Assembly: GCF_030816015.1 (NCBI RefSeq)
Contig: NZ_JAUSXN010000001.1
Span: 6,324,001 to 6,388,000 of the forward strand
Length of the DNA: 64,000 nt
From: Pedobacter sp. W3I1
Lineage (GTDB): Bacteria; Bacteroidota; Bacteroidia; Sphingobacteriales; Sphingobacteriaceae
Direction: 5' to 3'
Position numbers and translations under genes: made by a program. A model generated the notes under the pieces. It saw only the letters and a program-made list of their open reading frames with translations, had not been told where the DNA came from and ran no database searches. The first letter of the stretch is position 1. The number at the start of each line of letters is the position of its first letter. Below, one piece after another: positions 1 through 7,441 of the stretch.

Positions 1-676
1 TAGCTTTCAAAATCAAATTCGGGTCGGGGCAGTTTGCCAGGTATTTTTCTCGCTCGCTAAACTTACAAACGCCTGGATAATCACCTTTTAATCCTTCCAT
101 GTTTTTGATCAGCTGGAAATGAAGGTGTGGTGGCCAGTAACCGTTCTCCTCTTTTGCGCCTAACGTTGCAATTTTAGCTCCGGCAGGAATAAACTCACCT
201 TCCTTAAGCCCATTTAACGAAGCCAAACTTAAATGCCCATATAAGGCATTAAATTTAAGTCCACCTATTTCATAAGCCAAGATAATTGTTGCGCCATAAT
301 CGCCAAAGTTATTGTTATTGGCAAAACTTTGCACAGTGGCATCATAAAAATTGTATATCGGTGTTCCAGCTGCCCCCCAGATATCTACACCTAAATGTAA
401 CCTGCGGGCTTCATCCCCGGCATCAAAATGAGCACTTCGTGAATATATGGTACGGTGTTCATCATAACCGCCAATTCCATAACGAGCATTATTACGGGCT
501 AATTTTTCATTTACCCAGGCAGAAAACAAATCGGTATTTTCCAAAATTTCATCTGTTAACTCGGTATTCGCTGCAGTAAAATCTAAAGGTAAAAGCTGGT
601 CATGATTTACATCAAAATCAACCACCTTGTGAATCAATGAAGCATTCGTTTGAATAAGCTGCTCAAAAGTTTGCAT
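1..676 (-). CDS. M23 family metallopeptidase (3' end outside window)
   Basis: The frame opens with ATG at 676 and is still open at base 1, so about 225 residues are visible. It has the LytM/M23 zinc-site pattern: His94 and Asp98 in RLHLGVDIW, a GHLS motif around His148, and HLHF around His184-His186. M23 enzymes cut peptide cross-links in peptidoglycan. No signal peptide or membrane segment is visible, which is unusual for a wall hydrolase; the N-terminal ~65 residues are an unassigned extension. It starts 5 bp after the trhA stop and is probably cotranscribed with rbfA and trhA. The family call is firm, the substrate is inferred. Confidence 0.85.
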   Translation of the reverse strand, partial: MQTFEQLIQTNASLIHKVVDFDVNHDQLLPLDFTAANTELTDEILENTDLFSAWVNEKLARNNARYGIGGYDEHRTIYSRSAHFDAGDEARRLHLGVDIWGAAGTPIYNFYDATVQSFANNNNFGDYGATIILAYEIGGLKFNALYGHLSLASLNGLKEGEFIPAGAKIATLGAKEENGYWPPHLHFQLIKNMEGLKGDYPGVCKFSEREKYLANCPDPNLILKA

Positions 677-681
677 TTAAT

Positions 682-1311
682 CTACTTAAAAATATAAACG
701 AGGTTATAAATATAATGAGACAAGGCTCCTCCAATTACAAACAGGTGCCAAAGTTCGTGACTGTGCATCCACCTAAACAACTGTTTATCCTTTGCATAAT
801 AATAGGTTCCGGCAATGTAAAAAACGCCACCAAACAATAACCAGAAAATTGCACCAATTGGTAGTGTGCCAAGCATTTTCTGTAGCAAAGGCACAATTAA
901 GCAGCCCATTAAAATATAAATAGACAATGAGATAGCCGTGCTTTTTAAGCGGTTAAAGATTTTAAGCAGGCAACCAACGATGGCAATAATCCATACAATG
1001 GCAAATAAACTCCACCTTAACCAGCCATCGAAAACCAGCAAAGCAGTTGGCGTGTAAGAGCCTGCTATCATCAGATAAATGCAGCAATGATCGAATTTTT
1101 GCCAGAAACGTACACCATAATCGGTCGCCGGATAGCCATGGTACATGGCACTTACGCCAAATAGGATAAAAGTACCTATGCTATAAATCCAGGCTGCAGT
1201 ATATTCAATGGATGTATTGCATTTTTGGAGCAATATATAACCTGCCGGAATCGCAATTAATGCCGGTATAAAATGAGTGAAGAAATTAACGGGTTCCCTT
1301 AGCTTCCTCAC
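682..1311 (-). CDS. trhA: TrhA/hemolysin III family membrane protein (PAQR fold)
   Basis: A 209-residue protein made almost entirely of membrane segments (about seven). It starts with the family's N-terminal REPVN motif and carries the conserved histidines of the PAQR zinc site (THF near residue 12, MYHGYP near 57, and HELWH and LSHYI near the C-terminus). Members were first called hemolysin III; bacterial TrhA is linked to membrane homeostasis. The start is GTG at 1311, 5 bp behind the rbfA stop, giving a normal-length N-terminus. Tight spacing with rbfA and the M23 gene implies one transcript. Family is certain, physiological role is not. Confidence 0.88.
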   Translation of the reverse strand: MRKLREPVNFFTHFIPALIAIPAGYILLQKCNTSIEYTAAWIYSIGTFILFGVSAMYHGYPATDYGVRFWQKFDHCCIYLMIAGSYTPTALLVFDGWLRWSLFAIVWIIAIVGCLLKIFNRLKSTAISLSIYILMGCLIVPLLQKMLGTLPIGAIFWLLFGGVFYIAGTYYYAKDKQLFRWMHSHELWHLFVIGGALSHYIYNLVYIFK

Positions 1312-1316
1312 AAAGA

Positions 1317-1694
1317 TTATTCGCTGTCTTCGTCCTTTTGTCTGGGTTCTTTAGCAATCTTATCGAAAAGATGGTCCATACGTTCTACGTATTCATTGGT
1401 ATCATCTACAAAGAAAGTAAGCTCTGGCACTACCCTAACCTGATGGCGGATTCTGCTTCCCAGTTTATATCTGATTTCGCCCGAATGTGCGTTAACGGTA
1501 TTGATAGAAAGCGTGGTATTATTGGTATTAAAAAAGCTCAGGTAAACTTTAGCCACTGCCAAATCCGGCGAAACCCGAACGCGGGTAATGGTTACCAATG
1601 TATTGGGCAAAAACGCAGCACCTTCCCGCTGAAAAACCTGTGCTAACTCCTCTTGTAATACTCCTGCAAATTTCTGCTGACGTTTACTTTCCAT
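1317..1694 (-). CDS. rbfA: Ribosome-binding factor A
   Basis: This encodes 125 residues with the RbfA KH-like fold: an N-terminal basic helix (ESKRQQKFAGVLQEEL), the strand VTITRVRVSPDLAVAKVYLS, and the helix around EIRYKLGSRIRHQVRVVPELTFFVD. RbfA assists late 16S rRNA processing and 30S maturation. The open frame reaches 1718, but the extra eight residues are encoded by an AT-rich heptamer repeat, so I place the start at the ATG at 1694 before ESKRQQK. The acidic tail is typical. It leads the rbfA-trhA-M23 run; rimP, another 30S maturation factor, is 54 kb away in this window. Confidence 0.93.
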   Translation of the reverse strand: MESKRQQKFAGVLQEELAQVFQREGAAFLPNTLVTITRVRVSPDLAVAKVYLSFFNTNNTTLSINTVNAHSGEIRYKLGSRIRHQVRVVPELTFFVDDTNEYVERMDHLFDKIAKEPRQKDEDSE

Positions 1695-1705
1695 AATGTT
1701 ATAAT

Positions 1706-1808
1706 TATCAATTACCAATAATCAATTATCAGACCATGCCTGGCCTATAAAATTAAATTGATAAGGTTTTAAAATCATCAATATCAAATAATCAATTATC
1801 AGACCATA
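1706..1808. repeat. Two runs of degenerate 7-bp repeats upstream of rbfA
   Basis: Positions 1706-1733 split exactly into TATCAAT, TACCAAT, AATCAAT, TATCAGA, and positions 1774-1808 into ATCATCA, ATATCAA, ATAATCA, ATTATCA, GACCATA. The two runs share the string ATAATCAATTATCAGACCAT. The same 7-base phasing recurs in five other gaps of the window. The rest of the 1719-2089 gap holds a REP-like palindrome and no convincing gene. Confidence 0.7.
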
Positions 1809-1912
1809 ACTAGTCTGCTAATATTAAATGATATCAATAATAAATATTCTAAAAATGTAAAAACTTTTGAAACTTCACAACCTGAGCTCGATTAATACCA
1901 TTCCAAGGCGAT

Positions 1913-1977
1913 CGTCATGCTGAATTCATTTCAGCATCTCTACTACAAATAGACCCTGAAATAAATTCAGGGTGACG
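1913..1977. repeat. REP-like imperfect palindrome (copy A)
   Basis: Left arm CGTCATGCTGAATTCATTT and right arm AAATAAATTCAGGGTGACG are inverted copies separated by about 20 bases, and each arm is itself partly palindromic (CTGAATTCATTTCAG). The same GTCATnCTGAA core recurs at 4397-4471, 19098-19124, 20672-20698 and 49342-49411. It lies between hflX and rbfA; it may act as a transcript-end structure, but it has no long T-run. Confidence 0.75.
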
Positions 1978-2089
1978 ATTCTAAGTTAAAAATACCTAGA
2001 AACATCAAAATTGGACTGTTATAATCAAACTGAGGCTCACGTTTAAAAGCTGTAAGACTTATTTCCCCAATATGTTGACGGAATTTAAT

Positions 2090-3280
2090 CTAATATAACA
2101 AATTACTATCATACGGGTATCTCGCCACATGAGCAGCTTTAACCTTATCGTACAATAATGTTTTAAACTCTTCTAAGTTTTCTTTTTCTGTAGCGGATAT
2201 AAACAAAACCGGCACTTTATCATGGCTCATCCAGCTTTTCTTAAAGTCTTCTAAAGTAAGCTTGCCATCATCCTCTTCGTCATCAAGCTCTGGCGAAACA
2301 TAAGCATCAATTTTATTAAAAACCAAAATCATGTCCTTATCAATTGCGCCAATATCTTTCAAGGTTTCATTAACCGTATTGATCTGATCTTCAAAATTAG
2401 GGTGCGAAACATCAACCACATGGATCAACAAATCAGCTTCACGTACTTCATCTAAAGTAGATTTAAAACATTCTACCAAATGGTGAGGCAGCTTGCGGAT
2501 AAAGCCGACGGTATCGGAAAGCAAAAAGGGCAAATTCTCGATCACCACTTTACGAACTGTCGTATCTAAAGTTGCAAACAATTTATTTTCTGCAAATACT
2601 TCCGATTTCGACAGCATATTCATGATGGTCGATTTACCCACGTTGGTATAACCCACCAAAGCTACCCGAATCAACTGTCCACGGTTTTTACGCTGCGTTT
2701 CATTCTGCCGGTCTATATTTCTTAAACGCTCCTTTAACAAAGAGATTTTATTTAAAATAATCCGTCTATCACTTTCAATCTGTGTTTCACCAGGACCACG
2801 CATCCCAATACCACCTTTCTGGCGTTCCAAGTGAGTCCACATACCCGTTAAACGTGGTAGAACATATTGCAATTGTGCCAGCTCAACCTGTGTTTTTGCC
2901 TGTGCCGTTTGGGCCCTGTTGGCAAAAATATCCAGAATCAGATTACTTCTGTCCAAAACCTTAACTCCAAGTTCACGATCGATGTTACGCAGTTGCGACG
3001 GCGATAACTCATCGTCGAAAACCACCACATCAATTTCTTCCGATTTCACATACGCCTTTATCTCTTCCAGTTTTCCCGTACCCACAAAAGTAGCACGCTC
3101 TGGTTTTAGCATTTTCTGTGTAAAAACCTTCTCTACCTTCCCTCCTGCTGTATCTACCAAAAAGGCCAGCTCATCTAAATATTCTTTTGTTTGGGCTTCT
3201 TTTTCGCCAGGTGTAACCACTCCAACTAAAATTGCCCGCTCCTGCACAATGGCAGTATCATATAATTTTTGTTTTCCCAT
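2090..3280 (-). CDS. hflX: Ribosome-associated GTPase HflX
   Basis: HflX GTPases bind the 50S subunit and split stalled or hibernating ribosomes, for example after heat stress. From the chosen start there are 396 residues: the N-terminal HflX domain with FVGTGK near 65-70, the linker motif RGPGETQ at 161-167, the G1 loop GYTNVGKS at 210-217, the G3 motif DTVGF at 256-260, then NKID, and a C-terminal region after it. The open frame extends upstream to a TTG at 3310, but MGKQKLYDTA at 3280 matches a normal N-terminus. A TATATTTG box (3291-3298, complement) sits 10 bp upstream without a clear -33 partner. Confidence 0.95.
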   Translation of the reverse strand: MGKQKLYDTAIVQERAILVGVVTPGEKEAQTKEYLDELAFLVDTAGGKVEKVFTQKMLKPERATFVGTGKLEEIKAYVKSEEIDVVVFDDELSPSQLRNIDRELGVKVLDRSNLILDIFANRAQTAQAKTQVELAQLQYVLPRLTGMWTHLERQKGGIGMRGPGETQIESDRRIILNKISLLKERLRNIDRQNETQRKNRGQLIRVALVGYTNVGKSTIMNMLSKSEVFAENKLFATLDTTVRKVVIENLPFLLSDTVGFIRKLPHHLVECFKSTLDEVREADLLIHVVDVSHPNFEDQINTVNETLKDIGAIDKDMILVFNKIDAYVSPELDDEEDDGKLTLEDFKKSWMSHDKVPVLFISATEKENLEEFKTLLYDKVKAAHVARYPYDSNLLY

Positions 3281-3602
3281 GTAATTAAGGCAAATATACG
3301 AATTTGCCAACGTGTAAATCCATTAACAAACCATAGAGATGCAATAAAAGTTTTTAGTTCCCTTTGGAGAAAAGCGATTTTCATCGCTTCTATGGCAATA
3401 CGACAAAACCATAACACTTAGATATGCTCAGGCGATTGAGGTGGTCAAAATATTATTTTTTTTTGGAAAACAGGGGTCTGTGCACTTCGGTTACGAAAGT
3501 CCTGCTATCGCTTCAAATCCTCGCTCGTACCTCGCTGTGGGTTTTCCGCTTTATCAGGTTTATTTAACAGAAAGCTGAAGTCCTTAGTTTAAAGGCAAAG
3601 TA
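3281..3602. other. Intergenic gap between trpC and hflX, no gene seen
   Basis: No coding frame with family resemblance was found on either strand. It contains a small hairpin AAGCGATTTTCATCGCTT near 3374-3391 and a GC-richer block (about 3470-3560) with a second small hairpin, ACTTCGGTTACGAAAGT, that differs in composition from its surroundings and could be an interspersed repeat. No terminator with a T-run was recognised. Confidence 0.4.
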
Positions 3603-4385
3603 CTATATCTGCGCTACAAATTCCTTTATCGCAACACCCGGATGATCTGTTTTCATAAAATTCTCACCAATTAAAAAGCCATTAAAACCTGCGGCTTTTA
3701 ATTCCCTGATGGTTTCAGGATTACTGATCGCACTTTCTGAGATTTTCAGAAATTCATTCGGGATTTTATTCACCAGATCAAACGAGGTTTGGATATCTAC
3801 GGTAAAATCGGCCAGGTTTCTGTTGTTTACCCCAATGGCATCCAGGTTCGGGCAGATGCTTCGCTCCAGTTCTTCCAGGTTATGTACCTCTAACAACACA
3901 TTTAATCCTAAATCTTTTGCAAACTTCCCGAAATTGTTAATCTGTTGAGGGGTTAATATCGAGGCAATTAACAGAATAATATCAGCACCCCAGGCTTTTG
4001 CTTCCAGGATCTGATATTCATCGATCATAAAATCCTTTCTTAAGATCGGAATATTGTTTGCGGCCCTTGCTGCCAGAATATCGTCGGTTTTACCCCCAAA
4101 GAAATCTACATCAGTTAATACCGAAAGTGCAGATGCACCTGCTGCGTTATAAGCCCTTGTTACTTCAGCAACATCAGCAACACCATTAATTAACCCTTTT
4201 GATGGTGAGCGGCGCTTAAACTCAGCAATAATCCCTGTGCGGTCTGCTGCCAGCACAAACTCTTTAAAAGAATAAGGTGTCCGCTTAAAATGCACCGAAT
4301 TTTCTAAATCCTGAACAGAGATCAAAGCTTTAGCAGCAGCGATTTCTTCCTTTTTACGTAATACGATTTTATCTAATATGTTCAT
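3603..4385 (-). CDS. trpC: Indole-3-glycerol phosphate synthase
   Basis: TrpC closes the ring of CdRP to make indole-3-glycerol phosphate in tryptophan synthesis. The 260 residues show the family landmarks of the TIM barrel: IIAEFKRRSPSKG (catalytic Glu/Lys region), SALSVLTDVDFFGG, ILRKDFMIDEYQ, GVNNRNL, SESAI and a C-terminal phosphate loop GFLIGENFM. The frame is open to 4421, but the extra 12 residues (MLKQVQHDGFIK) are the translation of a REP-like palindrome arm, so the ATG at 4385 before NILDKIV is preferred. It follows trpG by 102 bp, a gap filled by that palindrome. No trpD, trpF, trpB or trpA follows. Confidence 0.95.
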   Translation of the reverse strand: MNILDKIVLRKKEEIAAAKALISVQDLENSVHFKRTPYSFKEFVLAADRTGIIAEFKRRSPSKGLINGVADVAEVTRAYNAAGASALSVLTDVDFFGGKTDDILAARAANNIPILRKDFMIDEYQILEAKAWGADIILLIASILTPQQINNFGKFAKDLGLNVLLEVHNLEELERSICPNLDAIGVNNRNLADFTVDIQTSFDLVNKIPNEFLKISESAISNPETIRELKAAGFNGFLIGENFMKTDHPGVAIKEFVAQI

Positions 4386-4396
4386 TTTTATAAATC

Positions 4397-4471
4397 CGTC
4401 ATGCTGAACTTGTTTCAACATCTAATAATTAACTAATCCCAGTAAGATCCTGAATCAAGTTCAGGATGACG
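4397..4471. repeat. REP-like imperfect palindrome (copy B) inside the trp operon
   Basis: Arms CGTCATGCTGAACTTGTTTC and GAATCAAGTTCAGGATGACG are inverted copies with about 35 bases between. It occupies the trpG-trpC gap, so it is probably transcribed and could fold in the trp mRNA, affecting processing or the trpC:trpG ratio. Read in frame it supplies a false trpC N-terminus. Confidence 0.75.
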
Positions 4472-4487
4472 ACTGGATGAATAAGAG

Positions 4488-5075
4488 TTAAGGGGTAGTT
4501 AACCAATTCTCCATCATCTGCTTCCCATACTCCGTTAGCACACTTTCAGGATGAAACTGTACACCTCGCACATCCAACGTTTCATGTCTTAACGCCATGA
4601 TCTCATTCTTATGATCTCTTGCCGTAATTTTTAAACACGAAGGGAAATTATCTTTACTCACTACCCAACTGTGGTAGCGGCCAACATTTATAGTTTGTGG
4701 ACATTCCCAAAACAAAGGTTCATCGCCATCCACAACGGTTACTGGTGTAGCTATTCCGTGCATGGGTCTGCCTAAATTCAATAAAGTGCCTCCAAAAACT
4801 TCAGCAATGGCCTGTTGACCTAAGCATACTCCAAAAATACTCTTTGTTGGCGCATATGTTCTAATTACATCCAATAACAAACCAGCCTCTTCCGGGATGC
4901 CCGGCCCTGGAGAAAGTAATATTTTATCATACTTTTCCACATCGGCCAGATCGAATTTATCATTTCTCCAAACTTCCGCTTCATAACCAACTTCGTTAAT
5001 TAAATGCACCAGGTTGTAGGTAAAACTATCGTAGTTATCGATTACTAAGACGGTTTTTTTATCTATATTTTCCAT
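4488..5075 (-). CDS. trpG: Anthranilate synthase component II (glutamine amidotransferase)
   Basis: TrpG supplies ammonia from glutamine to TrpE for anthranilate formation. The 195-residue protein is a class I amidotransferase: VIDNYDSFTYNLV at the N-terminus, oxyanion strand LLSPGPGIP near 53-61, nucleophile Cys84 in GVCLGQQ, and the His175/Glu177 pair in FHPES. PabA is the main alternative in this family; adjacency to trpE and trpC favours TrpG, although such subunits can serve both enzymes. It starts 51 bp after the trpE stop. Start ATG at 5075 gives the usual length. Confidence 0.94.
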   Translation of the reverse strand: MENIDKKTVLVIDNYDSFTYNLVHLINEVGYEAEVWRNDKFDLADVEKYDKILLSPGPGIPEEAGLLLDVIRTYAPTKSIFGVCLGQQAIAEVFGGTLLNLGRPMHGIATPVTVVDGDEPLFWECPQTINVGRYHSWVVSKDNFPSCLKITARDHKNEIMALRHETLDVRGVQFHPESVLTEYGKQMMENWLTTP

Positions 5076-5126
5076 TTTATTTCCTGTTAACGGATTTTAC
5101 TCAAACTAAAAACTCCTCATTCCCAA

Positions 5127-6524
5127 CTATATTCCCTCTGCCATCTGCACCGCTTTACGCAATGCTGCAATTTTATTGTTCACCTCTTGCATTTCAGTTT
5201 CTGGAACAGAATCGGCCACAATGCCTGCACCAGCACGGTAATGCAGTTCGTTGTTCTTGCTCATAAAAGTCCTGATCATAATGGCATGGTTAAAATCTTC
5301 GTTAAAACCCATAAAACCAATTGCACCGGCATAAAAATTCCTGCCCAGCTTTTCGTTTTCGTCAATCAGCTGCATGGCTTTGTATTTGGGTGCACCACTT
5401 AAGGTACCTGCCGGATAGGTGTCGGCAACTACTTTAAAAGCGCTCACGTTTTCCTGCAAATGACCGCTCACCTTACTCACCAGGTGGATCAGGTGCGAAT
5501 AGTACTGCACTTCTTTAAAAGATTTTACTTCAACGCGGTTACAGTGCCTGCTTAAATCATTTCTGGCCAAATCTACCAGCATTACATGTTCTGCACTTTC
5601 TTTAGGATCCTGTTCTAATTTACGGGCCTGTTCAGCATCTTCAATGTCGTTTCCGCTGCGCTTAAAAGTCCCTGCGATTGGAAAAATATTAGCTAAATTA
5701 TTTTTGATGGTAATCTGTGCCTCTGGCGAAGAACCGAACAATTTAAAATTCCCGTAATCAAAATAAAACAGGTAAGGTGATGGGTTTATCGAACGCAGGC
5801 AACGGTATACATTAAATTCATCACCAGAAAATGCTTGCTTAAATGCTCTTGAAGGCACAATCTGAAAAACATCACCGCGATAAATATGCTTTTGTAGTTT
5901 CTCTACCAAATCCATAAAACCCTGATCGGTTAGGTTCGAACTTTCCTCACCACGAAGTTGAAACTTATATTCAGGGTAATTTTTATTCTGGATCAGGTAT
6001 TCCATTTTTTCAAGCCCCCCCTCTTCTTCTCCTTCGAAAGTATTTTTGAAAAGGGTAATTTCATTTTTGAAGTGATCGATGGCGATGATATAACGATAGA
6101 GGTGATACTGCATTTCTGGAATTTCTTCACCCTCTGGTGTTTCAGAAGTAAACTTTATATCTTCAAAATGTTGTACTGCATTCCAGGTAAAATAGCCAAA
6201 CAAACCGCTCGAAATAAATTTGATCTCAGGCAGTTCCGTTTCTCTGAACTTATCTTTAAAATCGGTAATTTCTTCAATCAGGTTTTTACTTTCGGTAATC
6301 TCCACAGCGCCATCGGGGAAATAGCTCTCTAATCGCGATCCCTTTAAGATAATTCCGGCAACAGGATCAGCACAAACAAAACTCATCGAGTTTTCTCTGC
6401 TGTGGTAATCAGAACTTTCTAACAGGATGCTGTTTGGATACACATCACGTAAGCGCAAATAAATGCTCACTGGTGTTGTAGTATCGGCAAGCATTTTTTT
6501 GTAAGTCGTATTAATTTTATACAT
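5127..6524 (-). CDS. trpE: Anthranilate synthase component I
   Basis: TrpE converts chorismate to anthranilate using ammonia from TrpG. It has 465 residues, normal length. The N-terminal region has the LLESSDYHSREN stretch that in this family forms the tryptophan feedback site, followed by the chorismate-binding core: FQIVPSRAF, GSSPEAQITI, PIAGTFKRSG, HVMLVDLARNDLSR, TYPAGTLSGAPK and the C-terminal RAGAGIVADS. PabB is an alternative, but the LLES motif and the Trp-rich leader upstream support TrpE. The ATG at 6524 lies 62 bases after an attenuator hairpin, so expression is probably tuned by Trp supply through ribosome stalling. Confidence 0.95.
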   Translation of the reverse strand: MYKINTTYKKMLADTTTPVSIYLRLRDVYPNSILLESSDYHSRENSMSFVCADPVAGIILKGSRLESYFPDGAVEITESKNLIEEITDFKDKFRETELPEIKFISSGLFGYFTWNAVQHFEDIKFTSETPEGEEIPEMQYHLYRYIIAIDHFKNEITLFKNTFEGEEEGGLEKMEYLIQNKNYPEYKFQLRGEESSNLTDQGFMDLVEKLQKHIYRGDVFQIVPSRAFKQAFSGDEFNVYRCLRSINPSPYLFYFDYGNFKLFGSSPEAQITIKNNLANIFPIAGTFKRSGNDIEDAEQARKLEQDPKESAEHVMLVDLARNDLSRHCNRVEVKSFKEVQYYSHLIHLVSKVSGHLQENVSAFKVVADTYPAGTLSGAPKYKAMQLIDENEKLGRNFYAGAIGFMGFNEDFNHAIMIRTFMSKNNELHYRAGAGIVADSVPETEMQEVNNKIAALRKAVQMAEGI

Positions 6525-6586
6525 GATAAAGGTAAATGGTGTAAGCTAAAAGGCTTAAGGTTTGTTTTCGTATTTTTTAACAATAA

Positions 6587-6618
6587 AAAGCCCGGCGTGT
6601 GGTTCTACGCCGGGCTTT
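6587..6618 (-). terminator. trp attenuator (intrinsic terminator in the trpE leader)
   Basis: On the minus strand an 11-12 bp stem, AAAGCCCGGCGTA paired with TACGCCGGGCTTT across an 8-base loop, is followed by a T-run (CTTTTTATTG). It lies between the Trp-rich leader peptide and trpE. Bases 6605-6613 of the 5' arm can pair instead with 6672-6680 inside the leader peptide (nine pairs, three of them G-U), giving an alternative antiterminator. Confidence 0.85.
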
Positions 6619-6650
6619 AATGGTTCTTTAATAAGGTTTAGGTTGATAAA

Positions 6651-6728
6651 CTATATTTTATTCATACGCAGCCAGCGCAATTCGTTCGAATTACTTTGCC
6701 AAAGCCATGTATGTATATTGTTGATCAT
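6651..6728 (-). CDS. trpL: trp operon leader peptide (25 aa, three Trp)
   Basis: A 25-codon frame, ATG at 6728 and TAG at 6651, encodes a peptide starting MINNIHTWLWQS and continuing through ELRWLRM. Trp is the rarest residue, yet codons 8, 10 and 19 are all TGG. It lies 32 bases before the attenuator hairpin and upstream of trpE, the classic layout of a ribosome-mediated attenuator. Codons 17-19 (TTG CGC TGG) are complementary to the terminator's 5' arm: a ribosome stalled at codons 8-10 leaves them free to form an antiterminator, while one reaching the stop would cover them. This is inference from layout and pairing. Confidence 0.85.
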   Translation of the reverse strand: MINNIHTWLWQSNSNELRWLRMNKI

Positions 6729-6734
6729 GAGCAA

Positions 6735-6742
6735 CAAAAATA
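6735..6742 (-). promoter_or_regulatory. Candidate -7 box for the trp leader transcript
   Basis: TATTTTTG matches the Bacteroidota TAnnTTTG box. No clear TTG sits 17-21 bases upstream. The box ends 7 bases before the leader-peptide ATG, so the transcript would be nearly or fully leaderless. Confidence 0.45.
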
Positions 6743-6784
6743 TAAAGAATTTTGAAAAATGGAAATAATTCTGAAAATAAATTT

Positions 6785-6819
6785 AGTCCAAAGTCATTAG
6801 TCGGGAGTCCGAAGTCGAT
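6785..6819. repeat. Five tandem degenerate heptamers (AGTCnnn)
   Basis: The stretch divides exactly into AGTCCAA, AGTCATT, AGTCGGG, AGTCCGA, AGTCGAT. It lies in the gap between the trp leader and the four-TM gene and belongs to the 7-bp repeat family seen in several other gaps. Confidence 0.7.
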
Positions 6820-6884
6820 TGCAGCACAAGATTAATCTTGATTGTCTACGCTTTTCGCCATGCGCCAAACCCTTTGCTTTACTA

Positions 6885-7328
6885 TTATGATACCCCAAAA
6901 AACGATCTTCCCGGAACGCTTTTCGTCATCAATAAAATAGCAACGATGATTAAAACCAGAGCCAGGCCAAAGAAAATGGCAATGGTACGGTGTTTTGCAA
7001 CGGCATCTTTAACTTTCTTCGATTTTGCATTACCAACGGTAATTAAAATAATCGCAATAAGCATCATTGAAGTATGCTCAGCCTTAAAGTAACGGCCTAT
7101 GGCATCGCTCATCGGCAATTTTGTTAGCGGACTTAAGAAAAACAGCACCAAACCAATCAGGAATTGAATATGTGCACTAATTAGTGTAAACACATTCAGC
7201 TTGCGGTTACCTTCTGTGTAAGTTTTATTGCCCAACCAGCCCGATAAAGCATTGATTACTGCAATAACCAATAAAATTAATACGATGTAGCGCCATCCGG
7301 AATGCGCAGATTTTAAGATATTATACAT
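6885..7328 (-). CDS. Conserved four-TM membrane protein, function unknown
   Basis: 147 residues with four hydrophobic helices (about 14-34, 47-66, 87-103 and 117-135) and short loops. It begins MYNILKSAHSGWRYIV. Histidines lie at or near helix ends (AHSGW near 9, SAHIQF near 53, EHTS near 85, KHR near 115), a pattern that could bind haem as in small cytochrome-b-like proteins, but this is only a resemblance. I recognise the type as a conserved Bacteroidota membrane protein without an assigned role. It is monocistronic, divergent from the amidohydrolase gene at 7442. Confidence 0.7.
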   Translation of the reverse strand: MYNILKSAHSGWRYIVLILLVIAVINALSGWLGNKTYTEGNRKLNVFTLISAHIQFLIGLVLFFLSPLTKLPMSDAIGRYFKAEHTSMMLIAIILITVGNAKSKKVKDAVAKHRTIAIFFGLALVLIIVAILLMTKSVPGRSFFGVS

Positions 7329-7441
7329 TTTTTATCAAATATGTTTAGTCAAAAATAGACATTAATTGTAAAAAATAGGATATTCAACAGATTGAACGCT
7401 TATTTATATTAGTTTTAAACAAATTAAACACTAAACTTATT

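Noticed and set aside
4386..4421. Upstream extension of trpC (MLKQVQHDGFIK)
   Set aside because: It is the translation of a REP-like palindrome arm, and the family's normal N-terminus begins at 4385.
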